Assembly (NCBI GenBank): GCA_903970515.1
Contig: CAJCJA010000052.1
Location: forward strand, 1 to 64,000
Direction: 5' to 3'
DNA length: 64,000 nt
Source: Candidatus Saccharibacteria bacterium CG_4_10_14_0_2_um_filter_52_9
GTDB taxonomy: Bacteria; Actinomycetota; Acidimicrobiia; Acidimicrobiales; RAAP-2
The notes below the pieces were generated by a model, which saw only the letters and a program-made list of their open reading frames with translations, searched no databases and was not told where the DNA came from. The position numbers and the translations under genes were made by a program. Shown one piece after another: positions 40,981-49,763 of the stretch; position 1 is the stretch's first letter, and every line of letters begins with the position of its first letter.

Positions 40981-41961
40981 TTACGTCGCGCCCAGCGGCT
41001 CCTTCAGCAATTCCATGAGAAGTTCATGCGAGATATTACGACCCGTCGCGATGAAACCAATGCGCGACGTCGTGTCATTGACGAGATCAGAAGTGATCGC
41101 CGCGTACGAAGCGGACGCGGAACCCTCCATCACGACGCCGTTGGACTCGGCCGCCTCTCGTACCGCACGTCGAATCTCGATCTCCGGCACCAACACCAGT
41201 GGGACTTCGTGTCGCGCAATGAGTTCATTAGTAATCGCGCCGTCGTCGCCGCCTCCCGCGAGTCCGTCGGCGATCGTTGGTCGATGTCGCACGTCGGACA
41301 TCTTCGCGCCGTGCAAGACGTGATACATTGCCGAACTCTCGACCGGTTGTACACCCGTGACCCTGATGTCGCTACGGCCGTGCGCTTCTCGAGACAACAG
41401 GACCCCCGAAATCAACCCACCGCCGCCAACTGAAACGACGATGTGTTCGATCTCGGGGGTTTGTTGCAGCATTTCGTCGAACACCGTCGCCTGTCCCGCG
41501 ATCACGTTCGTGTCGTTGAATGGCGAGATGTAGCGAATAGAACGCAGATCCGCGAGCTCGAGCGCGTGGCGCTGCGCGTCGTCATAGGACGTACCGATCT
41601 GGATGAGCTCGATGTCGTAGTTGCGCAACTTTTTGACCTTGGCGAGTGACGCATTCTCGGGCACGACGACCGTCGCGGGTACTCCAAGAATCGACGCCGC
41701 GTGCGCGATCCCGAGACCATGATTGCCCGCAGACGAAGTGATGACGGCTCCTTGGGGATCCTGGCGTCGGGCCGCGTCGATGGCGCTCAGTGCGCCACGA
41801 ATCTTGAACGCTCCCGTGATCTGCAAACTCTCGAGTTTGACGAGGACGTGACGTCCGCGAAGTGAAAGCGTCACCGTGGGTGTGGGCACTAGATGGTCCG
41901 CCACAACGCGACGCGCGGCCTCGAGTTGCTCGGACGTTGGAGCGCTGACATGGCGAATCAT
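40981..41961 (-). CDS. Threonine/serine dehydratase-like PLP enzyme
   Basis: The ATG at 41961 gives 326 residues of the fold-type II family. The cofactor lysine is in SLQITGAFKIRGALSAI, the substrate-binding SSAGNHGLG follows, and the glycine-rich phosphate loop is VSVGGGGLISGVLL. There is no C-terminal ACT domain, so it resembles catabolic or serine-racemase-like members more than biosynthetic IlvA. Threonine deamination would give 2-oxobutyrate, the isoleucine precursor used by ilvBNC, but this gene lies outside that operon. The frame is open upstream without a better start. Confidence 0.85.
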   Translation of the reverse strand: MIRHVSAPTSEQLEAARRVVADHLVPTPTVTLSLRGRHVLVKLESLQITGAFKIRGALSAIDAARRQDPQGAVITSSAGNHGLGIAHAASILGVPATVVVPENASLAKVKKLRNYDIELIQIGTSYDDAQRHALELADLRSIRYISPFNDTNVIAGQATVFDEMLQQTPEIEHIVVSVGGGGLISGVLLSREAHGRSDIRVTGVQPVESSAMYHVLHGAKMSDVRHRPTIADGLAGGGDDGAITNELIARHEVPLVLVPEIEIRRAVREAAESNGVVMEGSASASYAAITSDLVNDTTSRIGFIATGRNISHELLMELLKEPLGAT

Positions 41962-42021
41962 CGAAGTGAATCCTACTCGGCGCGAATTTCTCGATTTGTA
42001 CTGCCGAGTAACGTCGGCGTC

Positions 42022-42591
42022 ATGCACACGATCATCGGCGTCATCGTCGTGGGTTCTTTCGCCTTCGTCGGAACGATGATCGACAACTTCTTCGCCTTCG
42101 CGGCGCAACTGGCACTCACGGACCAAAAGCGATTTCAAAGGGTAAGCAACGCACACGCGCTAGGCGTCTTCAGCTTGATCGTGATCGCCGCCGGCATCGG
42201 CACATTGTTAACGTCGATCCCCCTTCGATGGGTCGGCGTTCTCTGTGTCGCGCCGTGGGCGCTCGGCGTGCACGCGTGGCGACAGAGGAACGCACCACTG
42301 AGCGAGCAGTTTCGTCGAGGTGCGCTCACGACGTTCACGTTGTGCGTCGCCCTCGGTGGCGACAACATCGCCGTGTGGATCCCCTTGTTACGGGCGAACG
42401 GTAGGTGGCACGAACTTCTCGTGGTCATTGTCTTTGCGATGTGGGAAGTCCTCTTCATCCTCGGTGCCCAAAAGGTAGCGACGCACCCACGGGTGATCGC
42501 GCTTGGCACAAAGTACGGCCGCGCGTCAATTCCCTGGATTTATGCCGCGCTCGGGGTCCTAATTCTCGTCGAGTGTGGCACGTTTTCCTAG
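42022..42591 (+). CDS. CadD-family cadmium/cation resistance transporter
   Basis: The 189-residue membrane protein has five to six hydrophobic segments and the family pattern FVGTMIDNFFAFAAQLA near the start, with LCVALGGDNIAVWIPLL in the second half, both carrying the conserved Asp-Asn pair. CadD-like proteins export or sequester Cd2+ and related cations. The ATG at 42022 lacks a ribosome site, so the message may have a very short leader. It is divergent from the dehydratase gene with 60 bases between starts. Confidence 0.78.
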   Translation: MHTIIGVIVVGSFAFVGTMIDNFFAFAAQLALTDQKRFQRVSNAHALGVFSLIVIAAGIGTLLTSIPLRWVGVLCVAPWALGVHAWRQRNAPLSEQFRRGALTTFTLCVALGGDNIAVWIPLLRANGRWHELLVVIVFAMWEVLFILGAQKVATHPRVIALGTKYGRASIPWIYAALGVLILVECGTFS

Positions 42592-42615
42592 GGCGCAACG
42601 TACTCGACAAGTAGC

Positions 42616-43782
42616 GTGGTCCCCGTGCCACTTTCGACTCCACAACAGACGCTACGTCGATTGACGATCATCGTCGGCATCCAATGGATGGGTGCCACGT
42701 TGGGACTTCCCCTGCTGCCTCTGTTTTTAGAGCATCGCGGTGGCACGCCGAGCGTCATCGGATTGATCATGGCAACGTTCTTCGTCGCGGGCGTCGTCAC
42801 CCAGTACTTTCTCGGTCACCTCGCGGACAAGTTCGGTCGCCAACCGGTGTTGATCTGCAGCCTCGTCGCCTACGGACTTGCGTCCATGACGTATCTAGTA
42901 CCGGTCGCGGCACCGTGGTTCATCATCACCCGCGTCATCCAAGGTGCCTCCGCTGGCGCCATTGAGGTCGCGTCGATGTCGGCGGTGGCGGCGGTGTTCC
43001 CCGAAGACCAACGCGGACGAGCGATTTCACAGATCTTCGGCGCACAACTCTTTGGCATCGCGCTCGGACCGGTCGTGGGCGTGCTCGCGACCGTGCACGA
43101 CCTCGGTTGGGCCTTTTTCGCGACGGGTCTCGTGAGTCTCGCCGCGGCCTTCGTCGCGTTTCACACCAACGTCGGTGACGAGGACTACGACCGACGACCA
43201 CTGCCGCGACTTCAGTGGAATCGCCAACTGCTGGGAGCGCTGGTCGCGACGAGCGCGGGCGGACTCTGCGTAGGTGTATACGAAGCCTGTTGGAGTCTGC
43301 TCATGCACTCGCACCACGCCACCACGCTCGAAATCAGGTTGAGTTGGACGATGTTCGCGATTCCGTGGGTCGCGCTGAGTCGCGTGGGTGGTTGGCTGGC
43401 GGATCACGCCAATCGCCGATTAATCGCGCTCGCGGGCATCTGGAATGGAGCGTTCTTCCTTTCGCTCTATCCGCACATCCATAACAACGTCGCCATTCTC
43501 TTTCTGGGTTCACTCGAATCGGTCGGCGCATCGTTGTCATTGCCTTCGATCTCCTCCTTGATGAGTCAAGGCGCTGTGAACCGCGAACTCAGTCGTCGAC
43601 AGGGTCTCTACGCGACTTCGAACACCGCCTCGCTCGCGTTGGCGGCGAGCGTGTCCGGTTTCCTGTTCTCGATCAACACGGTGCTGCCCTTTACGATCAT
43701 CGCCGTCGTCGCGGCGCTTCTTGCGACGACCACCCTGTGGTGGTGGCGACACGTCAACGGCCACGTCAGCCAGAGCGCGTAG
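42616..43782 (+). CDS. MFS multidrug-type transporter
   Basis: This 388-residue, 12-helix facilitator carries the loop 2-3 motif LGHLADKFGRQPVLI and the motif VIQGASAGAIEVASM in helix 4. It follows the CadD-like gene by 24 bases and may be co-transcribed. The start is GTG at 42616 (a second in-frame GTG at 42625 is possible). An intrinsic hairpin closes the transcript just beyond the stop. The substrate is unknown. Confidence 0.84.
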   Translation: MVPVPLSTPQQTLRRLTIIVGIQWMGATLGLPLLPLFLEHRGGTPSVIGLIMATFFVAGVVTQYFLGHLADKFGRQPVLICSLVAYGLASMTYLVPVAAPWFIITRVIQGASAGAIEVASMSAVAAVFPEDQRGRAISQIFGAQLFGIALGPVVGVLATVHDLGWAFFATGLVSLAAAFVAFHTNVGDEDYDRRPLPRLQWNRQLLGALVATSAGGLCVGVYEACWSLLMHSHHATTLEIRLSWTMFAIPWVALSRVGGWLADHANRRLIALAGIWNGAFFLSLYPHIHNNVAILFLGSLESVGASLSLPSISSLMSQGAVNRELSRRQGLYATSNTASLALAASVSGFLFSINTVLPFTIIAVVAALLATTTLWWWRHVNGHVSQSA

Positions 43783-43792
43783 ACAACGCGAA

Positions 43793-43818
43793 AGGGGCGA
43801 CACCAAGGTGTCGCCCCT
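43793..43818. terminator. Bidirectional hairpin terminator
   Basis: AGGGGCGACACC and GGTGTCGCCCCT form a perfect 12-bp inverted repeat separated by two bases (so the effective loop takes up a few of the inner pairs), and outer GCGA/TCGC bases extend it. It lies between the convergent MFS and solute-binding-protein genes and can serve both. No T-run follows. Confidence 0.75.
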
Positions 43819-43840
43819 CTCGCTACAGAAACCTCTGTGA

Positions 43841-45895
43841 CTACGAGACCCAGATCTGGTCCCAACGAGCCTTGCCCTGGTCGGGGTTGAGGGTGCGCGA
43901 AACGCCGTCCGCGGCCGTCGCAACGGCCCAGTTCTGCACCTTTGCATTCGCGGCCCAGGCGTTCACCAAAATGTCCAAAGCGATGTAGGGCATGTCGATG
44001 GCAAACCTCGCGTTGATCGAAGACCACGCGCTCGTGTGCGCCGCAGTCCCGGGTGCCGCGGCGAGTCCGGCGAGCATCGCCGTTTCCACTGCGGGGTCAC
44101 CTTGGTGCGCGAAGTTGACCGCACCCGCGATATTCGTACCCGCGGGAAGCGCTGGCATGCTCAAACCCGCCGGATAGGCAGTCGCTGCGGGCAACGAGAT
44201 GAACCACACGTAGTTCAGTGCGGGGTCAACGCCACCAAACTGATTCCACGTCGCGCAGTCATACTGGCCGTAGATCACGTTGTTGATCAACGTGCTCTGC
44301 ACGAGCGGACGCGGGGTGACCGTGATGCCCACGGCAGCCAATTGCTGTTGGAAAAAGGCAAATGCCTGCTGTGCGGAGGAACTACCCGACACGATGTCGA
44401 TCACGAAACTCACTTCGGACACGTTGTTGGCCGACTTGTACGCGGACACCAGCGCCTTGGCGGCACTCGGGTCGTACTCTGGGTACCCAGGGTTCTGGTA
44501 GTACTTCGAGGACTTCTTGTAGATACCGTCCGCAATCGCTCCGACGTTGTCGTCGACGATCTTGAGGTACGTGCTGCGGTTGATCGCCATCGCGACTGCC
44601 TTGCGAATGTTGACATTGTTGACGACCGGCTTGAGCGTGGTGTCCCACGTCAGCGTTGACGGATTGACCGCTCCTAAGGTCCCTTCATAGACCGCGAGCT
44701 GGGTCGACGCCGGGGCGGGATCCGCTGCCGTCAACTTGCCCGATTCCAGATACGTCATAATGGATGACACTTGAGAAGACGACAGCCCAGGTCCGCCGTT
44801 CGCCGTTCCGCCCAGCCATTGCTGCGTGAGTGCCAAAGCGGACGTCTGCGAGTCACCCGAGGCCACGGCAGCCTGGTAATAACCAGCGGCTTCGAGATAG
44901 TCGACGACACCCAATATCCCGGTCCCCGCAAACGCTCCGGCCCACAGGAGGTATTGGTTGAGTGTCGACGTCGTATTCATGATCAAGCAGTTAAGAGCCG
45001 GGTCGGCCGGCTGGGTTTGGTCGGTAATTACTGACACACCCTTGCTGTGCAGGAGTTGCTTGATTTGGATTCCGTCTTGTTGGAGGATCATGTCGACGTC
45101 ACCGGACAGCAGCGCCGAGTTCCTCGTTGGATTGTCCACGATCGTTTTGAAGTTGATGCCGTCGAGGTACGGCAATTTGCGCCCCGCGGAGTCGTGACGC
45201 CAGTAATTGGGATTCTTGACCCACTGCGATTCGACTCCCACCTGCCACGACTTGAACTTGAACGGACCGGTGCCAAGTGGGATGCCAGTGTAGGTCGGCG
45301 AGAACGAATTCGGGTGCGCCATGTAGGAAATCTGTTGTTCAGCGAGGCTGATTGGGAACGAAGAATACGGGATCACCATGTTGTAGACCACCTCGTAAGG
45401 GCCGGTCACCACCACCGAAGCGATGATGGGCTTAATGGCGAGTCCCACCGTTACGTCCGCCGCCGCCGCTTTGTAGTTGGCAAGCACCGACTGCGCGTTG
45501 AACGCGTCGCCATTGTGGTACGTGACGCCCTGGCGTAGGGCGATTGTCCACGTCGTGTAGTTGGCGTTCGGTGTCGCCGAGAGTGCGAGCATCGGCAAGT
45601 GCGCAGTGCCGTTCTCGCCCATGACGAATAAGGGGTCATACACTGCGTTCGCGACGCAAAAGCCCGAGGCGTCCAATTTTCCCTGCGAACCGTTGAAGAC
45701 GTGATAGTTAGGCACGTCGGACAGCGTGCCGACAGTTATCGTGCCGCCCAACTTTGGCTTCTTCGTGCTGATACCGACCGCGGCCCCCGCTGCGGACTCG
45801 AGGAGACCGTCTACGACGGTCCCGGCCATGGCGACACCACCAATCGTGGCTGCTGAGTGCGTAAGGAACGATCGACGATCGAACGTGCGTGACAT
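43841..45895 (-). CDS. Family 5 extracellular solute-binding protein with Tat signal (peptide/nickel type)
   Basis: The 684 residues open with a twin-arginine signal, DRRSFLTHSAATIGGVAMAG (Arg7-Arg8), then KLGGTITVGTLSDVPNYHVFNG, the usual start of mature SBP family 5 proteins, and the LDGINFKTIVDNPTRNSALLSGDVDM motif. Such proteins bind oligopeptides, nickel or other solutes for an ABC importer. It is longer than the typical 500-600 residues and no permease or ATPase gene is next to it, so it must pair with a system elsewhere. Tat use implies it folds before export. Confidence 0.88.
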   Translation of the reverse strand: MSRTFDRRSFLTHSAATIGGVAMAGTVVDGLLESAAGAAVGISTKKPKLGGTITVGTLSDVPNYHVFNGSQGKLDASGFCVANAVYDPLFVMGENGTAHLPMLALSATPNANYTTWTIALRQGVTYHNGDAFNAQSVLANYKAAAADVTVGLAIKPIIASVVVTGPYEVVYNMVIPYSSFPISLAEQQISYMAHPNSFSPTYTGIPLGTGPFKFKSWQVGVESQWVKNPNYWRHDSAGRKLPYLDGINFKTIVDNPTRNSALLSGDVDMILQQDGIQIKQLLHSKGVSVITDQTQPADPALNCLIMNTTSTLNQYLLWAGAFAGTGILGVVDYLEAAGYYQAAVASGDSQTSALALTQQWLGGTANGGPGLSSSQVSSIMTYLESGKLTAADPAPASTQLAVYEGTLGAVNPSTLTWDTTLKPVVNNVNIRKAVAMAINRSTYLKIVDDNVGAIADGIYKKSSKYYQNPGYPEYDPSAAKALVSAYKSANNVSEVSFVIDIVSGSSSAQQAFAFFQQQLAAVGITVTPRPLVQSTLINNVIYGQYDCATWNQFGGVDPALNYVWFISLPAATAYPAGLSMPALPAGTNIAGAVNFAHQGDPAVETAMLAGLAAAPGTAAHTSAWSSINARFAIDMPYIALDILVNAWAANAKVQNWAVATAADGVSRTLNPDQGKARWDQIWVS

Positions 45896-46045
45896 CTTGA
45901 TCCTGCTTTCCCCCTGAAGAATCCACCTTGTGCGGAATCTCCTTCTGGGGGGAAACTTAGCAAGAACTCGTCAGTAAGCAAGTCGCTTCTTAATTACTTT
46001 CCGATGACAGACAACGACAATAAATAGGTGTGAGGTATGAGCAGA

Positions 46046-46085
46046 CTCAGGGCTCAAGTGCTGGGAGGTGCACTTGAGCCCTGAG
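46046..46085. terminator. Long perfect hairpin, probable terminator
   Basis: CTCAGGGCTCAAGTGC (46046-46061) pairs perfectly with GCACTTGAGCCCTGAG (46070-46085), 16 bp with an eight-base loop. It lies 36 bases past the stop of the DUF5666 gene on the minus strand. No U-tract follows, yet the strength favours termination or 3'-end protection. Confidence 0.65.
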
Positions 46086-46121
46086 AAACCTTGTGGTTAC
46101 TGCGAATTAACGAGCGCGTCG

Positions 46122-46847
46122 CTAGCTCGCGCTTGGGGGTGGACCTTGGTGGCCCGGTCCACCCGGTGGGTTGGCACCGGGTCCCGCGTGGGGGGCGAAG
46201 CCAATGCCAACGCTCGTCGCGTCCAGTGTGGACGTGCTCGTTGACGAGGCGAAACTACCCTCGGCGAAGATGGACGAGCCCACCGTGACGTCGTCGAGCG
46301 TCGCACTCGCACCATCCTTGGTGTAGGTGGTCGTGCTCGAGACAATCACGGTCTGGCTCGTAGCGTTAGGCCCGGTGATGGTGATGGTGTTACCACTCAC
46401 GGCGCTGACTTTGCCCATCACACTCGGTTGGACGATGTCGATTCTCGTCGCCGTCGTGGAACTGGACGAACTGAGCATGATGTGCACGTCGTCACCGACC
46501 GCGAGGTCCGCAATGCTCGCCGTCGCTCGGTCCTTCGTCACCGTCGTCGATGACGTGATCGTGTACGTCGTGGCGGTCCCGGACGGATTCGTGACGGTGA
46601 TCGACGTCGCGCTGAGGGCGCTGATTTCACCACCGGCGCCGCCCATGCGACCCTGACCAGGACCTGCAGCTGTTGAAGAGCTCGGGGGCGTGGTCGTCGC
46701 GTCCTTGGAGCCAACGGCGCTATGGGCTGAATGGATAGGCGACGTCGACGCGTTGGCGACGCCGGCGCCCACGCCGAGGGCACCCGCGGCGACCGCGGTG
46801 CAAACACCGACTCGCCTAATTAACTTTTTCTTCGTGGTGCGGTACAT
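46122..46847 (-). CDS. Secreted DUF5666-domain protein
   Basis: The 241-residue protein has a basic start (MYRTTKKKLIRRVG), a hydrophobic signal helix ending AGVANAS, a Ser/Thr-rich linker, and two beta repeats of the DUF5666 type (GGEISALSATSITVTNPSG with TVTKDRATASIADLAVGDDV, and GKVSAVSGNTITITGPNA with DGASATLDDVTVGSSI). It ends in a Gly/Pro-rich tail. The fold is OB-like and exported; its role is not established. The ATG at 46847 has a modest AAAGG upstream. Confidence 0.8.
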   Translation of the reverse strand: MYRTTKKKLIRRVGVCTAVAAGALGVGAGVANASTSPIHSAHSAVGSKDATTTPPSSSTAAGPGQGRMGGAGGEISALSATSITVTNPSGTATTYTITSSTTVTKDRATASIADLAVGDDVHIMLSSSSSTTATRIDIVQPSVMGKVSAVSGNTITITGPNATSQTVIVSSTTTYTKDGASATLDDVTVGSSIFAEGSFASSTSTSTLDATSVGIGFAPHAGPGANPPGGPGHQGPPPSAS

Positions 46848-46983
46848 GGGGAAGAACCTTTCTCGAAACGACTCGAAATTTTCGAGACGACGTCATCTTG
46901 CTGAGCGACTCTTGGAACCCCATAGAGCGACGTTAAGAACTAATTAATTCTGAGAAATTTGCCCCGAAACGCTTCGCGAAGCC

Positions 46984-47012
46984 TTTGCTCCACGAGACAA
47001 ATCGGGCATACT
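46984..47012 (+). promoter_or_regulatory. Candidate promoter of the NCS1 permease gene
   Basis: TTTGCT (46984-46989) and CATACT (47007-47012) are 17 bases apart and face the permease start 63 bases on. The match to consensus is moderate. A palindrome (47028-47048) lies just after the expected start of transcription. Confidence 0.35.
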
Positions 47013-47027
47013 TGGCGCGTATATCTC

Positions 47028-47048
47028 GTACTCGGCGGCATCGAGTAC
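47028..47048. promoter_or_regulatory. Palindrome, candidate operator for the permease
   Basis: GTACTCG and CGAGTAC form a perfect inverted repeat with a seven-base spacer, between the likely promoter and the GTG start of the cytosine permease. A repressor bound here would block transcription. No regulator gene is adjacent, so the protein that would bind is unknown. Confidence 0.4.
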
Positions 47049-47075
47049 CCACCATCTAAAGGGAGGATCAGCTAA

Positions 47076-48620
47076 GTGGCATCAACTCTGGATTCGCACG
47101 AAGGATCGGTAGGCGACGAAGCCTTCCGCGTCGAGGCGCGCGGCATTGATTACGTACCCGAGAGTGAACGTTGGGCCACGCCACGAAACATTGGCGCACT
47201 GTGGACCGGCTCAGCGATCAACGTCGAGTACTTCATCTACGGCGCGTTGCTTATGGGCTTCGGTTTCAGCTTCAAGGTCGCGCTCAGCCTTATTGTCATT
47301 GGCAACCTGTCGTTCTTCTTGCTAGGACTCGCCTCGCTCCAGGGCCCCGAGACCGGCACCACCGCCTTCGCGATTTCTCGCGCGTCCTTCGGGACCAGAG
47401 GGTCTCGATTGATGAGTTTCTTTAACTGGATCACCCAGCTGGGATTCGAGACCGAGGGCCTGATCTTGATCGTGGGAGCCGCCATCGTGCTCTTTCAGAT
47501 GGCGGGCGTACACGTCTCGAGCGGTCTCAAGGTCGTCTTCATCATTCTCGCCGCCGCGATACAAGCAGTCATGCCCTATTTAGGGCACGCAACGATGGTC
47601 AAGGTGCTTCGTGCCCTCATTATCCCCTTCGGCGCGATCTTCGTCGTGCTCGCTATCTATGACTTCAATCACGGAAGTGGCAGCTTCAAGGGGTTCGGAG
47701 GCGGTTGGGAGCTCTACACCGCCGGACTCGCGTTCGTCTTCGCCCTGTCGGGTCTCGGATGGACCGAATGCGGCAACGACTACACGCGCTACGTCCCGCG
47801 CGACGCGAAAAAAGGTGCAATCGTCGGCTGGATCTTCCTCGGGACGGCGATTCCCGAGATCGTCATGATGATCCTCGGCGCCTTGACCTTCACGTTCCTC
47901 TCGACGAGCACGATCTGGAACGGGGCCAATCCCTTCGAGGCCTTTCGTCACCAACACTTCATCCCGAGCTGGATCGTCGTGTTGTTCTTGTTGTTCTCCA
48001 TCGTCCAGCTGTTCGGCATCAACTCATTGGACCTCTATTCGTCGGGCGTGTCGCTCCAAGCGATGGGACTACGCCTCAAGCGCTACCAGGCGGTCGTGCT
48101 CGACAGCGTCATCGCGTGCGGTCTGACGATCTGGGCGGAATTCCAATCGACCTTCTCGCTCTACATGAAAGAGTTTGTCGGCATCATCATCTTGTGGATC
48201 GCGCCGTGGCTCGGGATCTACTTGGTCGACTGGCTGCTGCGCAAGTATCGCTACAGCGCTTCGGAACTTCAGCGCACGGATAAAGACGGCCTGTACTTCA
48301 CGGGATCGACGGGTATCAATTGGAACGCGATCGTCGCCTTCGTCGTCGGCATGGTGTGCGCCACGCTGGCGTTCTCGAAAGCCCCACCGCCGGTCAACTT
48401 GCCATTCCACTGGATGACGCCGATATCGAACCATTACGGTTCGGCGTGCGCGGGAAATCTCTTGCACGGCGTGTGCACCGCGGGTTGGTACGGCGGCGCC
48501 GACTTCTCGGTGCCGACGGGTGTGATCCTCGCGGGCCTCGTGTACTTCCTCTTGGAAAAGGCGACCGGCAACGTCGCTCGACAGGTCGCGCGACAAAAGG
48601 AACTCGAACCCAACGTCTGA
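47076..48620 (+). CDS. NCS1-family nucleobase permease (cytosine/purine type)
   Basis: The 514-residue, 12-helix symporter has the family opening VPESERWATPRNIGALWTGSAINVEYFIYGALLM and FNWITQLGFETEGLIL, plus the cytosolic ARxxFGxxGS-like element RASFGTRGSRLMSFF. NCS1 carriers import cytosine, purines, hydantoins or vitamins with H+ or Na+. Here a cytosine deaminase and upp nearby make cytosine or uracil the likely cargo. The GTG at 47076 follows GGGAGG by about ten bases. A terminator hairpin follows the stop. Confidence 0.85.
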   Translation: MASTLDSHEGSVGDEAFRVEARGIDYVPESERWATPRNIGALWTGSAINVEYFIYGALLMGFGFSFKVALSLIVIGNLSFFLLGLASLQGPETGTTAFAISRASFGTRGSRLMSFFNWITQLGFETEGLILIVGAAIVLFQMAGVHVSSGLKVVFIILAAAIQAVMPYLGHATMVKVLRALIIPFGAIFVVLAIYDFNHGSGSFKGFGGGWELYTAGLAFVFALSGLGWTECGNDYTRYVPRDAKKGAIVGWIFLGTAIPEIVMMILGALTFTFLSTSTIWNGANPFEAFRHQHFIPSWIVVLFLLFSIVQLFGINSLDLYSSGVSLQAMGLRLKRYQAVVLDSVIACGLTIWAEFQSTFSLYMKEFVGIIILWIAPWLGIYLVDWLLRKYRYSASELQRTDKDGLYFTGSTGINWNAIVAFVVGMVCATLAFSKAPPPVNLPFHWMTPISNHYGSACAGNLLHGVCTAGWYGGADFSVPTGVILAGLVYFLLEKATGNVARQVARQKELEPNV

Positions 48621-48622
48621 GC

Positions 48623-48666
48623 GCTAGCAGCGTCACGACCGGTGATTCGGTGGTGGCGCTGCTAGC
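48623..48666. terminator. Bidirectional hairpin between convergent genes
   Basis: GCTAGCAGCG (48623-48632) pairs with CGCTGCTAGC (48657-48666) across a 24-base interior. The right arm includes the stop codon of the phosphoribosyltransferase. It probably ends both converging transcripts. Confidence 0.6.
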
Positions 48667-49270
48667 CGGTCCAATCCTCGACGAGTCCCCCTGAACCATC
48701 GGGACGAAACACGGGAATGGATCCGAGCGCTCGGACCATCGTTGAGTCCGCGCCGAGTTCTTCACGCCAGAGCGACGCCTCGGTGACCAACGTGCCGAGC
48801 GCGACCACTTGGGCACCCACCCCACGGAGCAGTCGCAGCGCTGCTCCCGTCGAGGCGCCCGTCGAGATGACATCATCGACGATCGCGACTCGTTTGCCCA
48901 CGACGTCGTTCACTCGGGCACGATCGAACAACAATCGCTGCTCCCCCTTCGTCGTGATGGAACGAACCGACTCACTGACCGCGTCCGCCAAATGAATCTT
49001 GGGGGTCTTGTGCATGATCACGTACTGGTCGAGACCGAGGTGCCGAGTGACTTCGATCGCCATGGGAATGCCCATGGTGGCGACCGTCGCGACGATCTCG
49101 ACGTCGTAGGGTTTCAAGATCTGGGCGAGTTCTTCTCCCGCTTGGGACATGAAGCGCACACCCATGTCGACGGTGATGAGCAGGGCGAGCGCCAACTGGT
49201 CACTCAGCGACACGATGGGTAGGTCCACTCGCTGCGTACCTATCTCGACGGCGTACGTTCGTTCACCCAC
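48662..49270 (-). CDS. Type I phosphoribosyltransferase (adenine/xanthine PRT-like)
   Basis: The 202-residue protein has the PRPP-binding signature VAIVDDVISTGASTGAALRLL and the flexible-loop region with the basic YVIMHKTPKIHLADAV. Layout and length resemble Apt/Xpt-type purine PRTs. The base it uses is not certain; the neighbours point to nucleobase salvage. It starts with GTG at 49270, four bases from the divergent deaminase ATG, so its promoter must lie within that gene or the expression must be leaderless. Confidence 0.85.
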   Translation of the reverse strand: MGERTYAVEIGTQRVDLPIVSLSDQLALALLITVDMGVRFMSQAGEELAQILKPYDVEIVATVATMGIPMAIEVTRHLGLDQYVIMHKTPKIHLADAVSESVRSITTKGEQRLLFDRARVNDVVGKRVAIVDDVISTGASTGAALRLLRGVGAQVVALGTLVTEASLWREELGADSTMVRALGSIPVFRPDGSGGLVEDWTG

Positions 49271-49274
49271 GACG

Positions 49275-49763
49275 ATGGAGCATACTGATTACGTGAGTGA
49301 AGCCCGTAGCCCACTATCGCGAGAACTGGCGTGGACCATGCTCGGCGTGGCGTACGAAGAAGCGCTCGAGGGTCTCCGCGAAGGAGGCATACCGATTGGC
49401 GCTGCACTCTTCACCCGCGACGGCGATCTCCTCGGCGCGGGCCACAATCGGCGCGTCCAAGAAGACGACGCGTCGGTGCACGCCGAAACCGACGCGTTCC
49501 GACGCGCGGGGCGGCGCCGCGACTACCCCGATACCGTGATGGTCACGACATTGTCGCCGTGTTGGTACTGCTCGGGGCTCGTTCGTCAGTTCAATATCGG
49601 CGCTGTCGTGATTGGTGAAGCGGAGAACTTTCACGGCGGACACGACTGGCTCGAAGAGCTGGGAGTCGAAATCGTGCTCCTCGACGATGTCACGTGCCAG
49701 GAACTGCTGGGCACCTTCATCGCTGAGCACCCCGAACTGTGGAACGAGGACATTGGCCTCTAG
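49275..49763 (+). CDS. Cytosine deaminase, yeast-type (CDA superfamily)
   Basis: The 162 residues carry the zinc-deaminase motifs HAE (69-71, in ASVHAETDAFRRAG) and PCWYC (95-99), with the spacing and overall length of small FCY1-like cytosine deaminases. The enzyme would turn cytosine into uracil and ammonia. The C-terminal part (WLEELGVEIVLLDD, ELWNEDIGL) also matches that family. A GTG at 49293 is an alternative start, with GGAG about 12 bases upstream. The stop shares a CTAG with upp, whose product would use the uracil. Confidence 0.86.
   Translation: MEHTDYVSEARSPLSRELAWTMLGVAYEEALEGLREGGIPIGAALFTRDGDLLGAGHNRRVQEDDASVHAETDAFRRAGRRRDYPDTVMVTTLSPCWYCSGLVRQFNIGAVVIGEAENFHGGHDWLEELGVEIVLLDDVTCQELLGTFIAEHPELWNEDIGL

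Noticed and set aside
46650-46730. Thr/Ser codon-rich repeats in the DUF5666 gene and similar ACG/GTC runs in the PASTA gene as a tandem repeat or CRISPR-like array
   Set aside because: These are low-complexity Thr/Ser linkers within coding sequence, without regular spacers.
46848-47075. Purine-type riboswitch ahead of the nucleobase permease
   Set aside because: No three-way junction or conserved riboswitch core is visible; only a palindrome and a promoter-like pair can be supported.
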